From Hyphomicrobium denitrificans 1NES1 (GTDB lineage Bacteria; Pseudomonadota; Alphaproteobacteria; Rhizobiales; Hyphomicrobiaceae), in assembly GCF_000230975.2 (NCBI RefSeq), contig NC_021172.1, forward strand, positions 2,728,001 through 2,792,000: 64,000 bases of DNA, in the 5' to 3' direction. The notes under the pieces were generated by a model. It saw only the letters and a list, made by a program, of their open reading frames with translations, made no database searches and was not told where the DNA came from. The stretch's first letter is position 1. The number at the start of each line of letters is the position of its first letter. The translations under genes and the position numbers were made by a program. This document shows positions 47,555-57,236 of the stretch, piece by piece.

Positions 47555-48907
47555 TCACGCGCCCTTGGCGAGGCGCTCCTTGGTCAAGACTTTCGCAAGC
47601 TCGACGGCGGGCTGATCGAACGGATCGACGCCCAGCAGGCGGCCTGCGAGAATCGTTTCGATCATAAAGTGCATCAGCAGCGCGCCGAGCGTTTTTTCAT
47701 CGAGTTTTGCAAGGTCGATCGTGCGTACCGGGCGGCCGGCGCGGGCAAGGGCTTCAGGAAGCGCATGGGACTGAGCCGAAACGATATCGCCGATGGTGTG
47801 GCCGCCGAGCATGTCGGCTCCCGCGAGCTCGGCGAGACCGGAATCGACTTTCGGGCCGACGCCTTCGCTCGCGACGCGGATAATGGTCAGGTAGTGCTCA
47901 CGCGGACCATCCATGAAAAGCTGCAACTGGCTGTGCTGGTCGAGCGGCCCGAGCGCGCCGATCGGGGTCGTGCCCTCGCCGCCCTTACCGAGGCTTTCCG
48001 CCCAGAGTTGCACGAACCAGGCGGCGAGACGGCTGAGACGATCCGCGTAAGGCATCATCACAAGCGTCTTGATGCCTTTTTCCTTCGACAGCGCGACGGC
48101 CATCGTGGCACCGACGGCGGGCGCGAAATCTTCCGCGCTGTCCGATGCGAGAAGCGCATCGACAACGGATTTCGCTCCGGCACGGATCGCTCGCACGTCG
48201 ATGCCGCGCGCCATCGCGGGCATCAGGCCGACGTTGGTCAGACAGGAAAAGCGGCCGCCGACGCCCGTATGATGCTCGAGCATGGGAATGCCGAATTGCG
48301 CAAAGAGTGTCCGGAGGCCATTTGCCTTGCCGGACTTCTCGGGCTCCGTGATACCGAGAAAAAGCTTCGGGATCTGCGCTTCGAGACCAGCCGCCTTCAC
48401 CGCCGAAAGCGTGGCGATCGCTTGCGCCAATGTCTCGGCGGTGCCGCCCGATTTCGACGTCACGATGAAGCGCATCTCGGCAAGGTCCGGCGTATTCAGA
48501 ACGCCCGCGAGCGTTTCGCCATCGAGATTATCGTAGAATCGCGTGCGTGGCCGCGACTTCTGATCCTCGGTTGCGGTACCCGGAATTTTCCAGCCCGCCA
48601 GTTGTGCCAGCGTCTGGCCGCCGAGGCTCGATCCGCCTGTGCCGAAAAAGACGAGCGTCTTTGCGCCTTCACTCAGATGCGCAAGCGCCGCTTCAGCGGC
48701 ATCGATGTCGGCCGTTTCCTCAGCGACGCGCAGCAGCGCCAGACGGCTATTGCGATAATCGTCTTTCAACGCCGCGACGTGCGGCACGATGCGCGACAAC
48801 CACGAAGCATAAGCAGACGGCGCGAGGCCGTGTTCACCGATCGTCGCTTCGAGACATCCGCCGATGCTCTGGTGGAATTTACTTCCGTCGTGTTGCCCGT
48901 CCCGCAT
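47555..48907 (-). CDS. pgi: Glucose-6-phosphate isomerase
   Basis: Interconverts glucose-6-phosphate and fructose-6-phosphate. The 450-residue protein is of the shorter type. It shows FFGTGGSSLGGQTL, TSKSGGTAETLAQA, and QHSQLQLFMDGP. The start could be ATG 48907 or ATG 48955; neither has a strong site, and 48907 avoids an unlike leader. mutL follows closely on the same strand. It is read from a promoter before 48907, as the upstream gene ends at 49014. Confidence 0.92.
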   Translation of the reverse strand: MRDGQHDGSKFHQSIGGCLEATIGEHGLAPSAYASWLSRIVPHVAALKDDYRNSRLALLRVAEETADIDAAEAALAHLSEGAKTLVFFGTGGSSLGGQTLAQLAGWKIPGTATEDQKSRPRTRFYDNLDGETLAGVLNTPDLAEMRFIVTSKSGGTAETLAQAIATLSAVKAAGLEAQIPKLFLGITEPEKSGKANGLRTLFAQFGIPMLEHHTGVGGRFSCLTNVGLMPAMARGIDVRAIRAGAKSVVDALLASDSAEDFAPAVGATMAVALSKEKGIKTLVMMPYADRLSRLAAWFVQLWAESLGKGGEGTTPIGALGPLDQHSQLQLFMDGPREHYLTIIRVASEGVGPKVDSGLAELAGADMLGGHTIGDIVSAQSHALPEALARAGRPVRTIDLAKLDEKTLGALLMHFMIETILAGRLLGVDPFDQPAVELAKVLTKERLAKGA

Positions 48908-49013
48908 GGCGCTACAAACGCTCCCGACTGAAAAACGGGTTCCCGCGTAGCCCATTTCAGACGCGCGGCCAAGAGCGCGAAAGGCCCACCAAATTCTTCG
49001 GCGGCGCCTTAAT

Positions 49014-50429
49014 TCAGCCGCGTGTCGGCGCTGCGACGCGACTTTGAGCTGCCGGAATCTCCGACTTCATCCCGTCCGGTTTGCCGACGACCGTGACGAT
49101 GAGATCATCAGGTTTCAGGAGACGCGCCGCGACGCGTTTGGCATCCGCCAGCGTCACCGCGTCGATCATCTTATTACGGTTCTCGACATAGTCCGGACCG
49201 AAACCCTCCTGCATCAACCCCAAGAGCTGCGACGCAATCTTGGAGTTCGTGTCGAAGCGTAGCGCATAGGAGCCGGTGAGATACGATTTGGCGGCATTGA
49301 GATCGGCTTCCGTCGGTCCGTTCTCGGCCATCTTCTTCATCTCGTTGCGGATGATGTTGAGGCTATCCCCCATCGACGCGTTCTTGGTGGCAACGCTGCC
49401 GACGAGGATCGAGGTGTATCTGTCGGGCTGAATGTAGGTGTAGACCGAATAGGCAAGACCGCGCTTCTCGCGCACCTCCTCCATCAGCTTGGCGGAAAAA
49501 CCGCCGCCGCCGAGGATGTGGTTGACGACGAAAGCAGCCATGAAGTCCGGGTCTTTGCGCGGCATGGCGCCGAGGCCGAAAACAGCGACCGACTGAGGAA
49601 CGCCCATCTCGACAACGCACTGGCTGCCACCCGTCAGCGGCTGCACCTTGGCGACCGGGAAAAGATCGGCCTTGGCGGGGAGCCCTCCGAACACATCGTC
49701 GATGAGCTTTCCAAGCTCAGCGGGCGAGATGTCGCCGACAGCGACGACCTTCAGGTTATCCCGCGCAAAGATGCGCTTGTGGTAGGCGACGAGATCGTCG
49801 CGTTTTATTTTCGAGACGGTTTCCACAGTGCCGCTCGAAGGGCGCGCGTAAGGATGACCTGCGAAAGCTTGCGCATACCATTCGCGCATCGCGACCTTGC
49901 TCGGGTCCTTATCGGCATAAATGATATTGGCTATCAGCTGCTGTCGGATACGTTCGACGGCATCGTCGTCGAAGCGTGGTTTCTGCACCGAAAGTTTCAG
50001 AAGCTCAGCGGCCTTATCGCGATTGGCGGTCAACGTCTCGAACGAGCCGTAAAGCGAGTCCTTCGTATCGTCGTACCTCATGCGCATGGAGATATCTTCC
50101 ATACGCTCCTGATACTCTTCCGACGTCAGATTGCCGGCGCCTTCGTCCATCATCGCGGTGATGAAATTCGCGACGCCCGCCTTGCCCTCGGGGTCCTGGC
50201 TGTTACCGCCATCGAAGGCGTATCTCAGCGAAATGAGGGGGACGCTGTGCTCTTCGACGAGCCAGGCATGGATGCCGCCCGGCGATGTGATCTGCTGAAT
50301 GTTCATTGCTGCTGCCGGACGACTGAAGGATAGAAACGCGAAGGACGTCAACATCGCCAAAGCTACAGCGATGTTGTGGCGTGCCACGGCGCGAACGACC
50401 GTAGCAGTCTCACGAGAGAGGGTCTGCAT
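49014..50429 (-). CDS. M16 peptidase-like protein lacking the zinc motif
   Basis: Exported M16-fold protein of 471 residues. A signal segment (IAVALAMLTSFAFLSFSRPAAA) precedes the domain. The place of HxxEH reads VANFITAMMDE, so the zinc-binding residues are missing. The C-terminal half keeps the Arg-Tyr type stretch EVREKRGLAYSVYTY that aids substrate binding. It is thus probably the non-catalytic partner of the preceding peptidase. ATG 50429 has gagg about eight bases upstream, within the end of that gene; the two are five bases apart. Confidence 0.87.
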   Translation of the reverse strand: MQTLSRETATVVRAVARHNIAVALAMLTSFAFLSFSRPAAAMNIQQITSPGGIHAWLVEEHSVPLISLRYAFDGGNSQDPEGKAGVANFITAMMDEGAGNLTSEEYQERMEDISMRMRYDDTKDSLYGSFETLTANRDKAAELLKLSVQKPRFDDDAVERIRQQLIANIIYADKDPSKVAMREWYAQAFAGHPYARPSSGTVETVSKIKRDDLVAYHKRIFARDNLKVVAVGDISPAELGKLIDDVFGGLPAKADLFPVAKVQPLTGGSQCVVEMGVPQSVAVFGLGAMPRKDPDFMAAFVVNHILGGGGFSAKLMEEVREKRGLAYSVYTYIQPDRYTSILVGSVATKNASMGDSLNIIRNEMKKMAENGPTEADLNAAKSYLTGSYALRFDTNSKIASQLLGLMQEGFGPDYVENRNKMIDAVTLADAKRVAARLLKPDDLIVTVVGKPDGMKSEIPAAQSRVAAPTRG

Positions 50430-50434
50430 CGAAA

Positions 50435-51850
50435 TCACCTCAATTCGCTATTTGCGGAGGGAGGAGGCACGTCTTCCGCCTGCGCGACGCCGCTTTGATC
50501 GGGTATCAGATAGCCCGTCACCGACGCCTTGAGATTGAAGTATTCGCCCGCGACCTTCTTCACGTCATCTGCCGTCACCTTGGAAATGGCTGCGGGCCAA
50601 CCCTCGACGTCGGCGACAGTGCGACCGATCGCGAGGTTCCATCCATAACGGCGCGCTAAAGTCGCCTGATTGTCGCTCTCGTAAATGTAGTCTGCGAGAT
50701 AACTGCGCTTTGCACGCGCGAGCTCCGCTTCGGTCACGCCGTTCTTTACGACGTCGGCGATAACATCGTCGATTGCGGCTTCGACCTTCGGCAGCGGGAC
50801 GCCATCGGCAGCAACCGCGTAAAGCGAAATGGTGCCGCTGTCGAGACTGGAACCGGAATAATCGCCGCCGGCGCTTGTCGCGAGCTTCGATTCGACGACG
50901 AGCTTCTTATAGATGCGGCTGGTCGTGCCCGAGCCAGCGATCTTCATCAGCAGATCGAGAGCTTCGGCTTCGCCGGGCTTCGCCGTAACGTAGCTCGGCG
51001 TAAGGTAGTAGCGCTGCATCGAATAATTGCCGGCACGCGGGTCTTTCAGCTCCAGGCGGCGGGCTGCGATCGGCGGCGGCTCGCTCGGGCGATGGCGGAC
51101 GGTGGTAACGTCGGGGTTGGTCGGTATTTTGCCGTAAGTCTGCTCGGCGAGCGTCTTGACCTCGTCGGGCGTGACGTCGCCCGATACGATCAGGATGGCG
51201 TTATTCGGCGCATAGTAGTGCTTATAGAACGTCAGAGCATCCTGACGCGAAAGCTGCTGCATTTCGTGATACCAGCCGATGACCGGCGTACCGTAGGGAT
51301 CATTCAGATACAGCGCCGCGTTCATCTGCTCGTCGAGCAGCGCGGAGGGATTGTTGTCGATGCGCGAGCGGCGCTCTTCCAGGATGACGTTCCGCTCCGT
51401 CAGCACCTCTTTTTCGTCGAGACGGAGGTTGACCATGCGGTCGGCTTCCATCTCCATCATCTTGCCGAGACGATCCTTGGCGACGTGCTGGAAGTAGGCC
51501 GTCGTGTCATGGCCGGTGAAGGCGTTGTCCTGGCCGCCGAGTCGGCTCACGATTTTCGAAAACTCGCCGACCGGGATCTTGTCGGTCGACTTGAACATCA
51601 GATGCTCGAGAAAATGCGCGATACCCGACTTGCCGCGCACCTCATCGGCAGAGCCCACACGATACCAGACCATGTGCGTCACGACCGGCGAGCGATGGTC
51701 GGGAATGACGACGACATCCATGCCATTGGCGAGCTTGAACCCGGTCGCACGGGTGGCGGTGTCGACGGCGAAGGCTTCAGGTGTCAATGCGAGCATGGAA
51801 AGCGCCAGAATGGTTAAGAAGCGGAACCGGGTGAACGTCACAAGACGCAT
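50435..51850 (-). CDS. M16 zinc metallopeptidase, catalytic subunit
   Basis: Periplasmic peptidase of 471 residues, processing-peptidase fold. A signal peptide (FLTILALSMLALTPEAFA) is followed by the zinc motif HFLEH in GIAHFLEHLMFKST. The distal Glu lies in the VILEERRSRIDN region. ATG 51850 has aagga eight bases upstream. It heads the pair with the inactive M16 protein and should form a heterodimer with it. The substrate is unknown. The two genes are the same length. Confidence 0.9.
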   Translation of the reverse strand: MRLVTFTRFRFLTILALSMLALTPEAFAVDTATRATGFKLANGMDVVVIPDHRSPVVTHMVWYRVGSADEVRGKSGIAHFLEHLMFKSTDKIPVGEFSKIVSRLGGQDNAFTGHDTTAYFQHVAKDRLGKMMEMEADRMVNLRLDEKEVLTERNVILEERRSRIDNNPSALLDEQMNAALYLNDPYGTPVIGWYHEMQQLSRQDALTFYKHYYAPNNAILIVSGDVTPDEVKTLAEQTYGKIPTNPDVTTVRHRPSEPPPIAARRLELKDPRAGNYSMQRYYLTPSYVTAKPGEAEALDLLMKIAGSGTTSRIYKKLVVESKLATSAGGDYSGSSLDSGTISLYAVAADGVPLPKVEAAIDDVIADVVKNGVTEAELARAKRSYLADYIYESDNQATLARRYGWNLAIGRTVADVEGWPAAISKVTADDVKKVAGEYFNLKASVTGYLIPDQSGVAQAEDVPPPSANSELR

Positions 51851-52109
51851 ATCGTGGGTCCTTCGACGGTAAGCAACGTCAAGCGAGTTGCCTACCTTTT
51901 TCGGATGATAGCGAAGTCCCCACACATGGGGACAACTTTTTGCGAAGTGCCGTCCGGAAGATGAAACAACAGCGCGCAAAGCCGGGCCAATGAGCGCGAT
52001 GGGCCGCATAAAAGTCAAATGACAAGGCGTTCATCTCGCGTGAGCAAGACGCGGATCAATCAAGGTTTTTCATTCAGACTGAGAAATTTCCGATAGCGGC
52101 GCGCCGACG

Positions 52110-52583
52110 CTATTGCGTCTGTGTGTCGTCGTCGCCCTCGTTCCCATTACCCGAGGCCATCCACTTCTGGACGCCCGTCAAGATCGACGGGTGGCACGAG
52201 CCCAGCGGACCCGATGCAGAGTCGGCGGTTGAGTCGCCTCTTGCTTTCGCGTCTTCGTAGTTGACCTTGCAGTAGGCGTCCTGCTGCCTTTGAAGCTCAG
52301 CCTTCGAAACGCCTTTCTTGGCGTCGACGTCCTGTACTGCCAGAGCAGGCTGATTGGGCTTGCCGCTTCCGGGCGGAGGCAGGGAATCCAGCCCCGGTGG
52401 CACCACAAGTGGCTGACGGGCGGCCAATTTCGGCTCTTTCGGCGCGGAGGTGTCGTTCAAGCCGACGACGTCGAAGATCTTGCCGTTCAGCTGTACGCCA
52501 TCGTACCCGCAGCCCGAAACCGCAAGCACAGCCGCGCCGAAAGGCACAAGCAGCAATGCTTTTGCGTATGATTTCAAAGGCAT
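52110..52583 (-). CDS. Hypothetical lipoprotein
   Basis: Unrecognised lipoprotein of 157 residues. The lipobox region is VLAVSGCGYDG, with the lipidated Cys after SG. The mature part begins with a short conserved-looking stretch (GVQLNGKIFDVVGLND), then is Pro- and Lys-rich, then carries two Cys (AYCKVNYED and LGSCHPS). ATG 52583 gives a proper signal. It lies just after lspA, the signal peptidase that would process it, with about 65 bases between. Confidence 0.75.
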   Translation of the reverse strand: MPLKSYAKALLLVPFGAAVLAVSGCGYDGVQLNGKIFDVVGLNDTSAPKEPKLAARQPLVVPPGLDSLPPPGSGKPNQPALAVQDVDAKKGVSKAELQRQQDAYCKVNYEDAKARGDSTADSASGPLGSCHPSILTGVQKWMASGNGNEGDDDTQTQ

Positions 52584-52648
52584 ACAGATCCCCGTACCCC
52601 AGCCGCCGCGACACCCTAATATGCGGCAGTATCCCGACATTTACGGCG

Positions 52649-53170
52649 CTAATGCGACTCGCCCCAGAATGACTCATACAACAGGACCAGAACGCCAGCA
52701 ACGATTGCCATGTCGGCGACGTTGAAGACATACCAGTAATATCCATAGGCATGCAGCGAGAAGAAGTCCGCGACGCCGCCGAGACGCAGTCGGTCGATCG
52801 CGTTGCCGATGGCGCCTCCGATGATCAGTCCAAGGGCGATCGCCATCAGACGGCTGGCGCCCGAGCGATTGAGCCAAAGCCAGAGACAGAAGCTCGCAAA
52901 CACGGCGAATGCCGTCAGGAGGTATTGGCCAAGCAGGCTTTCCTGATCGAACAGCGAATAGCTGATGCCGATGTTTTTCACGTAGGTGATGTCAAAGAAC
53001 GGGAAGATCCGGACACGGCCTTTGCTTCCAATGTCGTAAACCGAGAGCATCCACCACTTGTGAAACTGGTCGACGGCGACTGTCGCGACGATGAACGCGA
53101 GGGCCAGCGGCGCCGTCCGGCCCCAGAGAAAACTTCGACGCTGCGATTGCGGAGCAGACTCGATGTTCAT
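52649..53170 (-). CDS. lspA: Lipoprotein signal peptidase
   Basis: Inner-membrane aspartyl peptidase that cleaves the signal of prolipoproteins. The 173-residue protein has four membrane segments and both catalytic Asp motifs, GNAIDRLRLGGVADF and FNVADMAIV. ATG 53170 has gggag seven bases upstream. It follows ileS on the same strand, as in the classical ribF-ileS-lspA order, but 500 bases of repeats intervene. Confidence 0.95.
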   Translation of the reverse strand: MNIESAPQSQRRSFLWGRTAPLALAFIVATVAVDQFHKWWMLSVYDIGSKGRVRIFPFFDITYVKNIGISYSLFDQESLLGQYLLTAFAVFASFCLWLWLNRSGASRLMAIALGLIIGGAIGNAIDRLRLGGVADFFSLHAYGYYWYVFNVADMAIVAGVLVLLYESFWGESH

Positions 53171-53197
53171 GATGCTGCTCCCGAATGATCGGCGCAA

Positions 53198-53669
53198 TAT
53201 TCCCCTCCCCTCGACGGTGAGGGGTTAGGGGTGGGGTGAAAGACTAAGCCGCTTCTCCAGAATGGCTCAGCCTGCGCAATGTCCGTCCGACGATTTCGGC
53301 AAAACACGCGATCACGCAGGGTGCGATCCCCCCGCCCCCGACCCCTCCCCGCGAGGGGGAGGGGGGAAAGTGGTGAGCGTCTCTGTCTAAGTTGCACATG
53401 ATCGCATTTAGCTAGAACTCTCCCTTGGTAAGAGAGTGCTCTAGTGATGGCCCAGGAAAAATTGTCGGACGGCATGGACCCCACCACCGAATCCTTCCCG
53501 CGATGGAAGAGGAGGAAAGTTGGAGCGCAACCACCACCGCGCACATTCCCCTCCCCGCGAGAGAGAGGGGGAAGAAGCCAATTACCCTCTCCGCGAGCGG
53601 GGGCGTGGCATAACCAATTCCCCTCCCCTTGACGGGGAGGGGCTCGGGGTGGCGTGAGGACGGACGCCA
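53198..53669. repeat. Repeat-filled gap between ileS and lspA
   Basis: At least four palindromic copies fill 470 bases: near 53203-53240 (cccctcccctcgacggtgag and ggggtggggt), an inverted one near 53327-53372, one near 53545-53575 (cccctccccgcgagagag), and one near 53611-53657 (cccctccccttgacggggag, then ctcggggtgg). The first and second form a head-to-head pair. No gene is supported here. Confidence 0.75.
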
Positions 53670-56600
53670 TTACGCCACTGCCTGTGCGTCGATTTCGCGA
53701 ATGGCAGCGGCGTCGCGCGCGGAAAGATCGGGGTAAGCGGGATCCGAGCCCACATCTTTCGTGATGCGCCATGAGCGCGCGCATTTCTTGCCCTCCGCGC
53801 GTTTGACGACGACCGCGACGCCTTCCTCGTTCGGCAGCGTGAAAGCTCCGGCTGGGGCGGCTTTATCCGAGATCGCAATATCCGACGTGATGCAGACCTC
53901 GGCCATGTCGACGCCTTCTAGGCCCGACATCAGATCGGGATCGGTGACGTAGACCTCGGGAGCCGCTTCGAGAGACGAGCCGATCTTCTTGTTGGCGCGT
54001 TCGATCTCGAGCGCGCCGGTCACGACACTCCGGACTTCCTTCACGCGGTCCCACTTGGCGGCGAGATTGTCGTCGCGCCATTCGCGCGGGATTTTCGGAA
54101 ATGGCAGCAGATGGATACTCTCGCTGTCGTTCGGGCGATATTGCAGCCAGGCTTCCTCCGCCGTGAACGACAGGATCGGCGCCAGCCATTTGAGCAACGC
54201 GTCGCAAAGCTTGTCGATGACGGTCAACGCCGCCTTGCGCTTCAAGCTCGAAGGCGACTCGCAGTAGAGCGCATCCTTGCGGATATCGAAGTAGAATGCG
54301 GAAAGCTCGGTATTCATGAATTGCGCGAGCAGGCCGACGATCTTGCGATAGTCATACGTCTCGTAGGCTTTCCGGATCTCGTGATCGAGTTCGGCGAGCC
54401 GGTGCAGCATCAGGCGTTCAAGCTCGAACGGCTTCATGTCCTTGAATGCAACCGCATCGCCGGGCTTGAAGTGCGCGAGCGCACCCAGCATCCAACGAAG
54501 CGTGTTCCTGAGCTTGCGGTAGGTCTCGGAAAACGTCTTCAGGATTTCTTGGCCGATGCGTAGGTCGTCGGAATAATCTGAAGCCGCTACCCAAAGACGC
54601 AGAATGTCGGCGCCGGACTTCGCGATCACGTCCTGCGGCGCCACGACGTTGCCCAAGGACTTCGACATCTTCTGCCCCTTCTCGTCGAGAACGAAGCCAT
54701 GAGTCAGCACGACGTCGTAAGGGGCTTCGCCGCGCGTGCCGCAGGACTCGAGCAGCGAAGAATGGAACCAGCCGCGGTGCTGGTCGGAGCCTTCGAGATA
54801 CATGACGCGATCCTGCCCGCCGTCGCGCTTGCGGCGCAAGCCTTTGAAGCCCGGGAACGCGGCCGGGTCTTCGAGCGTGAAGGCGTGGGTCGAACCTGAG
54901 TCAAACCAGACGTCGAGCACGTCCTTGACCTGCTCCCACTTGGCCAAGTCCTTGTCGGGCACGAGGCCTTTCAGGAAGCGTTCCTTCGCGCCTTTTTCGA
55001 ACCAGACGTCGGCGCCTTTTTCGGCGAACGCTTTTTCAATGCGCGCGGCGAGTTCGTCCGACTTATCGAAGTCCGGGCCGGGGATGACCTGATCCGTTTC
55101 GACGTTGCGGAAAACGGTGATCGGTACGCCCCAGGCGCGCTGGCGCGACACGACCCAATCGGGCCGGTTCTCGATCATGCCGGTGATGCGGTTCTCCCCT
55201 GCAGCGGGCACCCACTCGACGCGCTTGATTTCGTCGAGCGCAATCTGGCGCAGGGTCGGAGAATTGTGTCCGAGCCCCCTCTCCCCGTGTGCGGGGAAAG
55301 GGCTGGGGTGAGGGGCGGCCATTTGCACCGATGCATATTTCTGCCCCTCACTCTGTCCCTCTCCCCGCGAGGACGGGGAGAGGGACAGAGAAAGAGCGCG
55401 GTCCATGCTGATGAACCACTGCGGCGTGTTGCGGAAGATGACAGGCTTCTTCGAGCGCCACGAGTGCGGGTACTGATGCTTCAGGCGTCCACGCGCGATG
55501 ATGTGGCCCGCTTCCGCAAGCGCCTTGATGACCGCGTCGTTGGCGTCGCCTTTGTCGCCGCTCTCTTTGAGCACGCGCTTGCCTTCGAAGCCCGGCGCGG
55601 CCTTCGTCAGCACACCGTCGGCGTCGACAGTGAACGGGATTTCCGTATCGATTCCGCGGTCGCGAAGCTTTCTCTGGTTGGCGATCCAGATGTTGTAGTC
55701 GTCTGCGCCATGACCGGGGGCCGTGTGCACGAAGCCCGTTCCGGTGTCGTCGGTGACGTGGTCGCCGTCGAGCAGCGGCACATCGAATGTGTAGCCAAGA
55801 TCGCGCAGCGGATGCTTGCAAACGAGATGGCGAAGCTCGAACGCGTTCACGCTCCAACGTTTTTCAAAGGCTTCGACCTTTGCGGCCTTCATCACGTCGG
55901 CGGCGAGCTTGTCGGCCAAAATGTAGCGATCGCCTTTCTTCGCCCAGTTGCCTTCGGGCGCAGCCGTGACCTCGTAGAGCCCATAGGCGATACGCGAAGA
56001 AAAGCTGATGGCGCGGTTGCCAGGGATCGTCCACGGCGTCGTCGTCCAGATGACGACGGAGGCGCCGACCAGATTTTCCGGCGTCAGCTCGGGATGAAGC
56101 TCTGGCGGAATGTCCTTTTCCGCAGGCTCCTCGTTGACCGGCAACGGCTTCACCGGAAACTTCACCCAGATCATGTCGGACTGGTGGTCCTGGTACTCGA
56201 CCTCGGCTTCGGCAAGCGCCGTCTTCTCAACGACCGACCACATCACGGGCTTCGAGCCACGATAGAGCTGACCGGTCGCGGCAAACTTCATCAGCTCGCG
56301 CGCGATGATTGCCTCGGCGTTGTAGGCCATCGTCGAATAGGGATGCGCCCAGTCGCCGATGACGCCGAGACGCTTGAACTCCTCGCGCTGCACGTCGAGC
56401 CACTGTGCTGCGAACTTGCGGCATTCGTCGCGGAAGGCATTGATCGCCACGGGATCGAGGAAGTTCGGCTTCTCTTTTCCCTTGGCGCGATACTGCTCCT
56501 CGATCTTCCATTCGATCGGCAGGCCGTGGCAATCCCAGCCCGGCACGTAGTTCGAATCATGGCCAAGCATCTGCTGCGATTTGACGACGAGGTCCTTCAG

Positions 56601-56882
56601 GATCTTGTTCAGCGCGTGACCGATGTGGATGTTGCCGTTGGCATACGGCGGGCCGTCGTGCAGCGTGAATTTTACGCGACCTTTCGAGTCGGCGCGCAGC
56701 TTTTCGTAAAGACCGATCTCCGCCCAGCGCTTCAGGAGCTTTGGCTCAAGCTCCGGCAATCCGGCACGCATCGGAAAATCCGTCTGCGGCAGAAACAGGG
56801 TCTTGCTCCAGTCGCGGCCCGCCGCATCGGCGCCGGGCGCCCCCGCGGCGCTCGGTTTGGCGGCCTTTTGGTCTTTCGACAT
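53670..56882 (-). CDS. ileS: Isoleucyl-tRNA synthetase with an in-frame repeat insertion
   Basis: Charges tRNA-Ile. The 1070-residue protein has the class I motifs HIGH (86-89) and KMSKS (near 737), the long editing domain, and a C-terminal anticodon region. Between FISMDR (ending about residue 495) and [10 protein letters not shown] (from about 543) there are roughly 46 extra residues rich in Ser, Pro, Arg and Gly, coded by a palindromic repeat of the intergenic type. Relatives have only a short link there, so the insertion adds a loop between the editing and catalytic parts. ATG 56882 is chosen over 56942 from family alignment; the ribosome site is weak. Confidence 0.94.
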   Translation of the reverse strand: MSKDQKAAKPSAAGAPGADAAGRDWSKTLFLPQTDFPMRAGLPELEPKLLKRWAEIGLYEKLRADSKGRVKFTLHDGPPYANGNIHIGHALNKILKDLVVKSQQMLGHDSNYVPGWDCHGLPIEWKIEEQYRAKGKEKPNFLDPVAINAFRDECRKFAAQWLDVQREEFKRLGVIGDWAHPYSTMAYNAEAIIARELMKFAATGQLYRGSKPVMWSVVEKTALAEAEVEYQDHQSDMIWVKFPVKPLPVNEEPAEKDIPPELHPELTPENLVGASVVIWTTTPWTIPGNRAISFSSRIAYGLYEVTAAPEGNWAKKGDRYILADKLAADVMKAAKVEAFEKRWSVNAFELRHLVCKHPLRDLGYTFDVPLLDGDHVTDDTGTGFVHTAPGHGADDYNIWIANQRKLRDRGIDTEIPFTVDADGVLTKAAPGFEGKRVLKESGDKGDANDAVIKALAEAGHIIARGRLKHQYPHSWRSKKPVIFRNTPQWFISMDRALSLSLSPSSRGEGQSEGQKYASVQMAAPHPSPFPAHGERGLGHNSPTLRQIALDEIKRVEWVPAAGENRITGMIENRPDWVVSRQRAWGVPITVFRNVETDQVIPGPDFDKSDELAARIEKAFAEKGADVWFEKGAKERFLKGLVPDKDLAKWEQVKDVLDVWFDSGSTHAFTLEDPAAFPGFKGLRRKRDGGQDRVMYLEGSDQHRGWFHSSLLESCGTRGEAPYDVVLTHGFVLDEKGQKMSKSLGNVVAPQDVIAKSGADILRLWVAASDYSDDLRIGQEILKTFSETYRKLRNTLRWMLGALAHFKPGDAVAFKDMKPFELERLMLHRLAELDHEIRKAYETYDYRKIVGLLAQFMNTELSAFYFDIRKDALYCESPSSLKRKAALTVIDKLCDALLKWLAPILSFTAEEAWLQYRPNDSESIHLLPFPKIPREWRDDNLAAKWDRVKEVRSVVTGALEIERANKKIGSSLEAAPEVYVTDPDLMSGLEGVDMAEVCITSDIAISDKAAPAGAFTLPNEEGVAVVVKRAEGKKCARSWRITKDVGSDPAYPDLSARDAAAIREIDAQAVA
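55274..55396. repeat. Head-to-head palindromic repeat inside ileS
   Basis: Two inverted halves: near 55276-55321 (cccctctccccgtgtgcggg, then ctggggtgaggggc) and near 55343-55391 (gcccctcactctgtccctct, then a ccccgcgaggacgggg stem). A link of about 21 bases lies between. The frame of ileS stays open through the whole element, with no stop. The layout matches the copy at 39.7 kb. Confidence 0.8.
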
Positions 56883-57050
56883 CAGGTGATCTTTCGTGCT
56901 CAAATCAGCGGGCGTTCTAGCAACTGCGCCGCGCCTTAGCAAAGCGGCATGGGGAGCCCGTTTCCAAGACGGCTCGGGCGGCGCTTACGAGTGCGGTCCC
57001 ACGCCGACAAACGAGCGCAGGCGATGGCTGCGGGTTTTTTCATCTTTATT

Positions 57051-57066
57051 GCACAACCTTTTGTGC
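57051..57066. promoter_or_regulatory. Inverted repeat before the 36-residue gene
   Basis: A perfect 6-bp inverted repeat, gcacaa-cctt-ttgtgc, lies about 30 bases before the start of the small basic protein and on the far side of the ileS start. It may be an operator or a leader hairpin. Confidence 0.4.
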
Positions 57067-57096
57067 TAGAGGCGGGGCGAAACAACGGAGAACACC

Positions 57097-57207
57097 ATGC
57101 AGATGACCGATTCCCGGCGCCGCCAGATCCAGGCCAGGCAGCGCAAGGCGAAGAACGCAGCCAAGCGTGCCGCGAAGGCCGCAAAGCGCGAGCGCAACCA
57201 AGCCTGA
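57097..57207 (+). CDS. Small basic protein of 36 residues
   Basis: Short frame opening MQMTDSRRRQIQARQRKAKN; the remaining 16 residues run AAKRAAKAAKRERNQA. It is almost wholly Lys, Arg, Ala and Gln and should form one basic helix that could bind nucleic acid. The ribosome site ggag is six bases before the ATG, and the stop is TGA 57205-57207. It lies between ribF and ileS on the opposite strand. It has a site and a likely upstream control element, which argues for a real gene, but its function is unknown. Confidence 0.6.
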   Translation: MQMTDSRRRQIQARQRKAKNAAKRAAKAAKRERNQA

Positions 57208-57236
57208 CACAAAACGCAGGCGACTCCAGGGCGTCG

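Noticed and set aside
53198..53669. CRISPR-like array, because of several similar repeats
   Set aside because: Repeats differ in length, face both ways and have irregular spacing; no cas genes are near.
55266..56939. Long open frame of over 550 codons on the plus strand, opposite ileS
   Set aside because: It lies wholly antisense to ileS, has no family resemblance, and arises from GC-rich codon use in the real gene.
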